Assembly: GCA_030142905.1 (NCBI GenBank)
Contig: JASJOG010000053.1
Coordinates: 1 to 64,000, forward strand
Source of the DNA: Heliopora coerulea
Taxonomy: Eukaryota > Cnidaria > Anthozoa > Scleralcyonacea > Helioporidae
DNA length: 64,000 bases
Direction: 5' to 3'
In this document: positions 60,954 through 64,000 of the stretch, one piece after another
Layout: every line of letters starts with the position of its first letter
How positions within the stretch are numbered: the first letter of the stretch is position 1
Notes under the pieces: generated by a model
The model's input: only the letters and a program-made list of their open reading frames with translations
Databases searched by the model: none
Told to the model about the DNA's origin: nothing
Made by a program: the position numbers and the translations under genes

Positions 60954-61029
60954 ACTAGGAAATTAGTGACTTACCGTACCTCACCCAACGACCGCAAACC
61001 TAATCCTACCCAAACACTAGCTGATCGTA

Positions 61030-61160
61030 CCTTAATTAACCTAATCTAACCAATCCCAACTTTTTCTAACCAGCCTAATCCAACTTGAACTTACCTGACC
61101 TGACCTGACCTAACTGAATCTAACCTAACCGAATCTAACCTAACCTAAACTAACCTATCT
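61030..61160 (+). repeat. Degenerate CCTAA/TAACC pentamer tract
   Basis: Many copies of CCTAA, CTAAC and CCTGA in loose tandem, inside the receptor 3'UTR. It resembles interstitial telomere-like repeat but lacks the exact CCCTAA hexamer. Confidence 0.6.
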
Positions 61161-61543
61161 TAAACATATATGATATATTCTACTCTATCCTATCCTATAC
61201 TATGTGATCCTTTACTTTCTCATTGTGTCATAGCCTCAACTTTCCTAAATCATTTTCTGTTTGCAAAACTTTGATACTCGCTCTACTCCTGTCATTATAA
61301 TTCAAACTCTAGTCCGATATATTGATGGAACACTGATTTTCCTTCTTCATACTGCTGTAAAGGTTTTTACGACCATGTATATATCACGTGTGTATCGCCA
61401 CTGAATACGTTATCTGGATTTTTAATTTCGCGAGAATATCTTCGGTTGATGCCACGTCAGATTATTAACTAAAATACTAGCTAAAAGCCAAGTCGGTCGC
61501 TTTCTACTGAAGGATTTCAAACTTACTCTTGTTTAATCCTTAA

Positions 61544-61549
61544 AATAAA
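61544..61549 (+). terminator. Candidate polyadenylation signal AATAAA
   Basis: This is the first canonical AATAAA downstream of the receptor stop codon, about 590 nt into the UTR. T-rich sequence follows within 30 nt. Confidence 0.45.
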
Positions 61550-61986
61550 GCACTAAAAGGATTATTCCGATATTTGTTAGTATATAAAAAGGATAATAAC
61601 ATATTTGCTGTTTTATAGTAGATTTATATTGCAAAATTATACTAACGAATTGTCAACTCGAAAAAATCCTGATCGTAATATTACAATCTTTACTTAAACT
61701 TTTTTACAAAGAATCACGGTTGTCAACCATTGTGTTGACATGACATTCTGTAACAGCCTGGCAATGGTTAATGAAACGTCAATTTTCATCTCAATCGTCT
61801 TTTTCTCTCTCAAAAAACAAAGTTATCTTTATTGAAATTCTTCTTTTGTTCGCCAATTTGAATTATTTATTTTTGTTGACTTAAAAACCTAGATACTATC
61901 CCCCTGAGGTCATGTCACTGTCCTCTTTCATATACAACTCTATTTATGTACTCTGTTTACGAATGTCCGAGTGATAGTCAAATAAA

Positions 61987-62524
61987 TTCAGGCGTCTACT
62001 GCATTCTACCAAGAAAATGAGCGTATCCGGCATCTGCCCTGGCTGTTACGTCACAACAGGATCTGTCCTCCAACTTCAAGATGGTAGAGTGCGATATTTA
62101 TCGTGGTCTTGGGCAGTACTATTTACACATTAGCCGCCAACGCAACCTTAAAAAACATGACTTTCTGTCAACCATCTCCAGAAGGTTTGAAGATAAAGAG
62201 AAGTCCGAATATATTCCCTATGTCCTGTAACAAACTTTACTATAAAAAGAAAGACATAAAATTCAAGAGCAGTTGAACTACAACTGAAACATCAATGTAG
62301 TTTTCTTGCCTCTAGTGATAGCTTTATGTAGAAATTCCAGCGCAAATTTTCAGTTGAGTATTACGTATATCTGGAGTTTAACTAAACTCATTTCATTCGT
62401 GAAATTTGTTATTTCACATAAGTGGGATGGCTCATATCTTTTTGGCTGGAGTTTATCCTGGTATTGTCGACGACACTATCTTCTTGAACCTCGTCTAAAC
62501 AGATGGCAACGATCACATATTTCG
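61987..62524. other. Intergenic sequence, nothing recognised
   Basis: Between the receptor 3' end and the possible - strand gene I see no domain, RNA gene or clear repeat. The 77-codon frame at 62306-62539 has no support. Confidence 0.4.
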
Positions 62525-62763
62525 TTAAAAGTCTTCTAATGTCAGTTCATCAAAACTTTTGTTCCTGCTGCTCTTTCTCTTGGCGTTCTCCTTGCTTTCA
62601 TCGTTATTCGTGATGTTACTAAACACCATTGGTCTGGAGTATTTCGTTCTCTTCGGGTGAATAGACGAAGTCTTTGATGTCCGCGGAGAACTTCCAGTTT
62701 CTGACCTTTGTACGCTTCCAAAATTTGTGCGTGAAATATTGGGGCTTGCTGGTAACGTGTAGC
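62525..62763 (-). CDS. Possible terminal exon of a neighbouring gene
   Basis: On the - strand, after an acceptor ATTTTAG, 78 codons stay open to TAA. The product is Ser/Lys/Asn-rich: YTLPASPNISRTNF, GSVQRSETGSSPRTSKTSS, NNDESKENAKRKSSRNK and FDELTLEDF at the C-terminus. No domain is recognised. Supported by the open frame, biased composition and phase match to 62873-62936. It would be a convergent neighbour of the receptor gene. Confidence 0.4.
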
Positions 62764-62872
62764 CTAAAATCGAAAATATTAGAAGCCATTAAATTTTTAG
62801 TAGAATGACTGGACATTTCACGCAAGATTGGAACCTTGCAAAATTTAACCAGAATCATCAGTCAAAACTTAC

Positions 62873-62936
62873 ATTTATTTTTACTGGGTAGCACATTGGT
62901 AGCGATTGAAGCACGAGCTCTCCTCAAATCTTTTTT
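62873..62936 (-). CDS. Possible penultimate exon of the same - strand gene
   Basis: It has a strong donor T|GTAAGT and encodes KKDLRRARASIATNVLPSKN in a frame that joins the downstream exon (T + GC = Cys). The 5' edge at TATAAG is weakly supported; the frame stays open further upstream. Confidence 0.28.
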
Positions 62937-63609
62937 CTTATAGATTGCATCATGTATCTTAAAGTGAATAAATACTTTTTTAAAATTTTTGAAATTCACC
63001 CGATAAAGCATTGGAAAATATGTTTGTGGTAGGTTTTTTGTTAATTGAACCGTTACTACAATTGTCTTGTTTAATAGAATTCTCCATAACTGAAAATAAA
63101 AACTACCAAGTTATTAATTTTTCAAGTTGTATTTATAGTTTTAACCGTGTGAAAACTATTTTTATGTGTGAAAACTGTTCATGATCGACGCGAAGCTTTA
63201 GTCATAAAAATGTTACGAAGCTACATTCAATGCCCATTTGCGCCTTGGTAACCAAGTCACTATTGGTTAGATAATTTCATCATGGCTCAAGAAATAAGCC
63301 GATCAGTGTCATGTTTTGCTTACAAGCGAAGATGTCCTTGCCCTCTGGCCCTTACACTTGACTACGTTTTGTGCAACCGTAGTTTCAATTAGGTGACAGT
63401 GTAGGACTGGGTCGGTTTTTATGGCGAATTTTAATTGGCTGATTTCCTGATCTTTGGAAGACGGTTTAAACGTAAGATGTCATTTGTTTTTCATTTTTCC
63501 AAACAATACACTACCTGGTGTGAATTGAGATCATGTGGTGGTAAAGGCGTGACGAAACGACGGGGATCTGTCCTCAAAGATATTTCGCATGACATTTCAC
63601 GATTGGAAA
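62937..63609. other. Sequence upstream of the possible - strand exons
   Basis: A further - strand exon may exist at about 63010-63090 (acceptor TTTTATTTTCAG, frame MENSIKQDNCSNGS onward), but its phase does not join the next exon cleanly, so it is not called. Nothing else recognised. Confidence 0.3.
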
Positions 63610-63840
63610 TAGTTTTTATATATAAAAGTGTTTCAATTCCATATGTGAACTGAAAACACTGAGAAGTTCAAATGTGAAATACATGTTTCGTTTACCAACA
63701 TTTCTAATTTGACATTTTTAACTAAGCCATTTGATGTATCAATTAACCAGGAATTTCATATGTGAAAATATTTCAGTTTCTTATGTTTTTCACATGTGAA
63801 ATGACATGTGAAATTTTCGTTAAAGTAATTTCGTCCTGAC
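63610..63840. repeat. CACATGTG palindrome-rich element
   Basis: Multiple TTTCACATGTGAAA, CATATGTGAA and CAAATGTGAAA motifs, like those at 21060-21400. Confidence 0.45.
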
Positions 63841-64000
63841 AAACCTGTTTATTAACTAGAACGTGAAAATAGAATATCATCAACCCCTGAAGTGAATTAA
63901 AAATGACGAAAAGATATTTGAAAACGATCAAATCTCTGTTGAACACGATCAGTCCAAAAGACCACGTGAGTCCAAGTAATGGAAGAAGAACAGCGGTTGC

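Larger units (their letters stand above)
60954..61570 (+). other. 3' untranslated region
   Basis: The sequence after the stop to just past an AATAAA at 61544-61549. It contains a degenerate CCTAA-type pentamer tract. A second AATAAA at 61981-61986 could be used instead, giving a longer UTR. Confidence 0.5.

Overview
This is eukaryotic (animal) genomic DNA: AT-rich, intron-dense, with GT-AG splice sites, tRNA-derived SINEs, non-LTR retrotransposon fragments, foldback/MITE elements and many micro- and minisatellites. Domain content and repeat style suggest an anthozoan cnidarian such as a coral or sea anemone. That assignment is inference; nothing in the window names the species.

Nearly the whole window is one gene on the + strand, an exceptionally long adhesion G-protein-coupled receptor. 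I could join 71 exons (1812..60953) with consistent splice phases. They total 9,715 nt, and after the single base that completes an upstream codon this is exactly 3,238 codons including the stop. The 5' end of the gene lies before the window, because the first exon seen begins in phase 2.

Layout: (1) 1812-2191, a propeller-like (LDLR class B/YWTD-like) exon. (2) 2903-44103, 52 calcium-binding EGF modules, one per exon, all bounded by phase-1 introns and mostly 117 or 123 nt. They form three blocks: A (exons 1-24, Asn in the hydroxylation position), B (25-38, a longer first loop) and C (39-52, Asp in that position; from its second member the first residue is Asn instead of Asp). (3) 45452-47073, a SEA domain in three exons. 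(4) 47801-49602, two Ig domains. (5) 51359-52493, a hormone-receptor motif (HRM). (6) 53199-55729, the GAIN domain ending in the GPS. (7) 56322-58483, seven transmembrane helices. (8) 59286-60953, a Ser-rich cytoplasmic tail, then a 3'UTR with AATAAA near 61544. The expected protein is a long, heavily glycosylated, calcium-stiffened stalk on a GPS-type receptor with a tethered agonist. SEA-Ig-Ig-GAIN-7TM resembles vertebrate ADGRF5, but the EGF array and HRM make this a different architecture.

The EGF region is still evolving by tandem duplication of exon-plus-intron units. Neighbouring introns are recognisably homologous. At least four dead EGF exons are interspersed, two further EGF units lack an AG acceptor, and one tiny remnant is possible. 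Introns also host LINE fragments, SINEs, a hAT-like insertion splitting a tRNA-like sequence, several long-armed foldbacks and two large minisatellites.

Beyond the gene (61987-64000) there may be the 3' end of a neighbouring gene on the - strand (62525-62936), otherwise little that I can identify.
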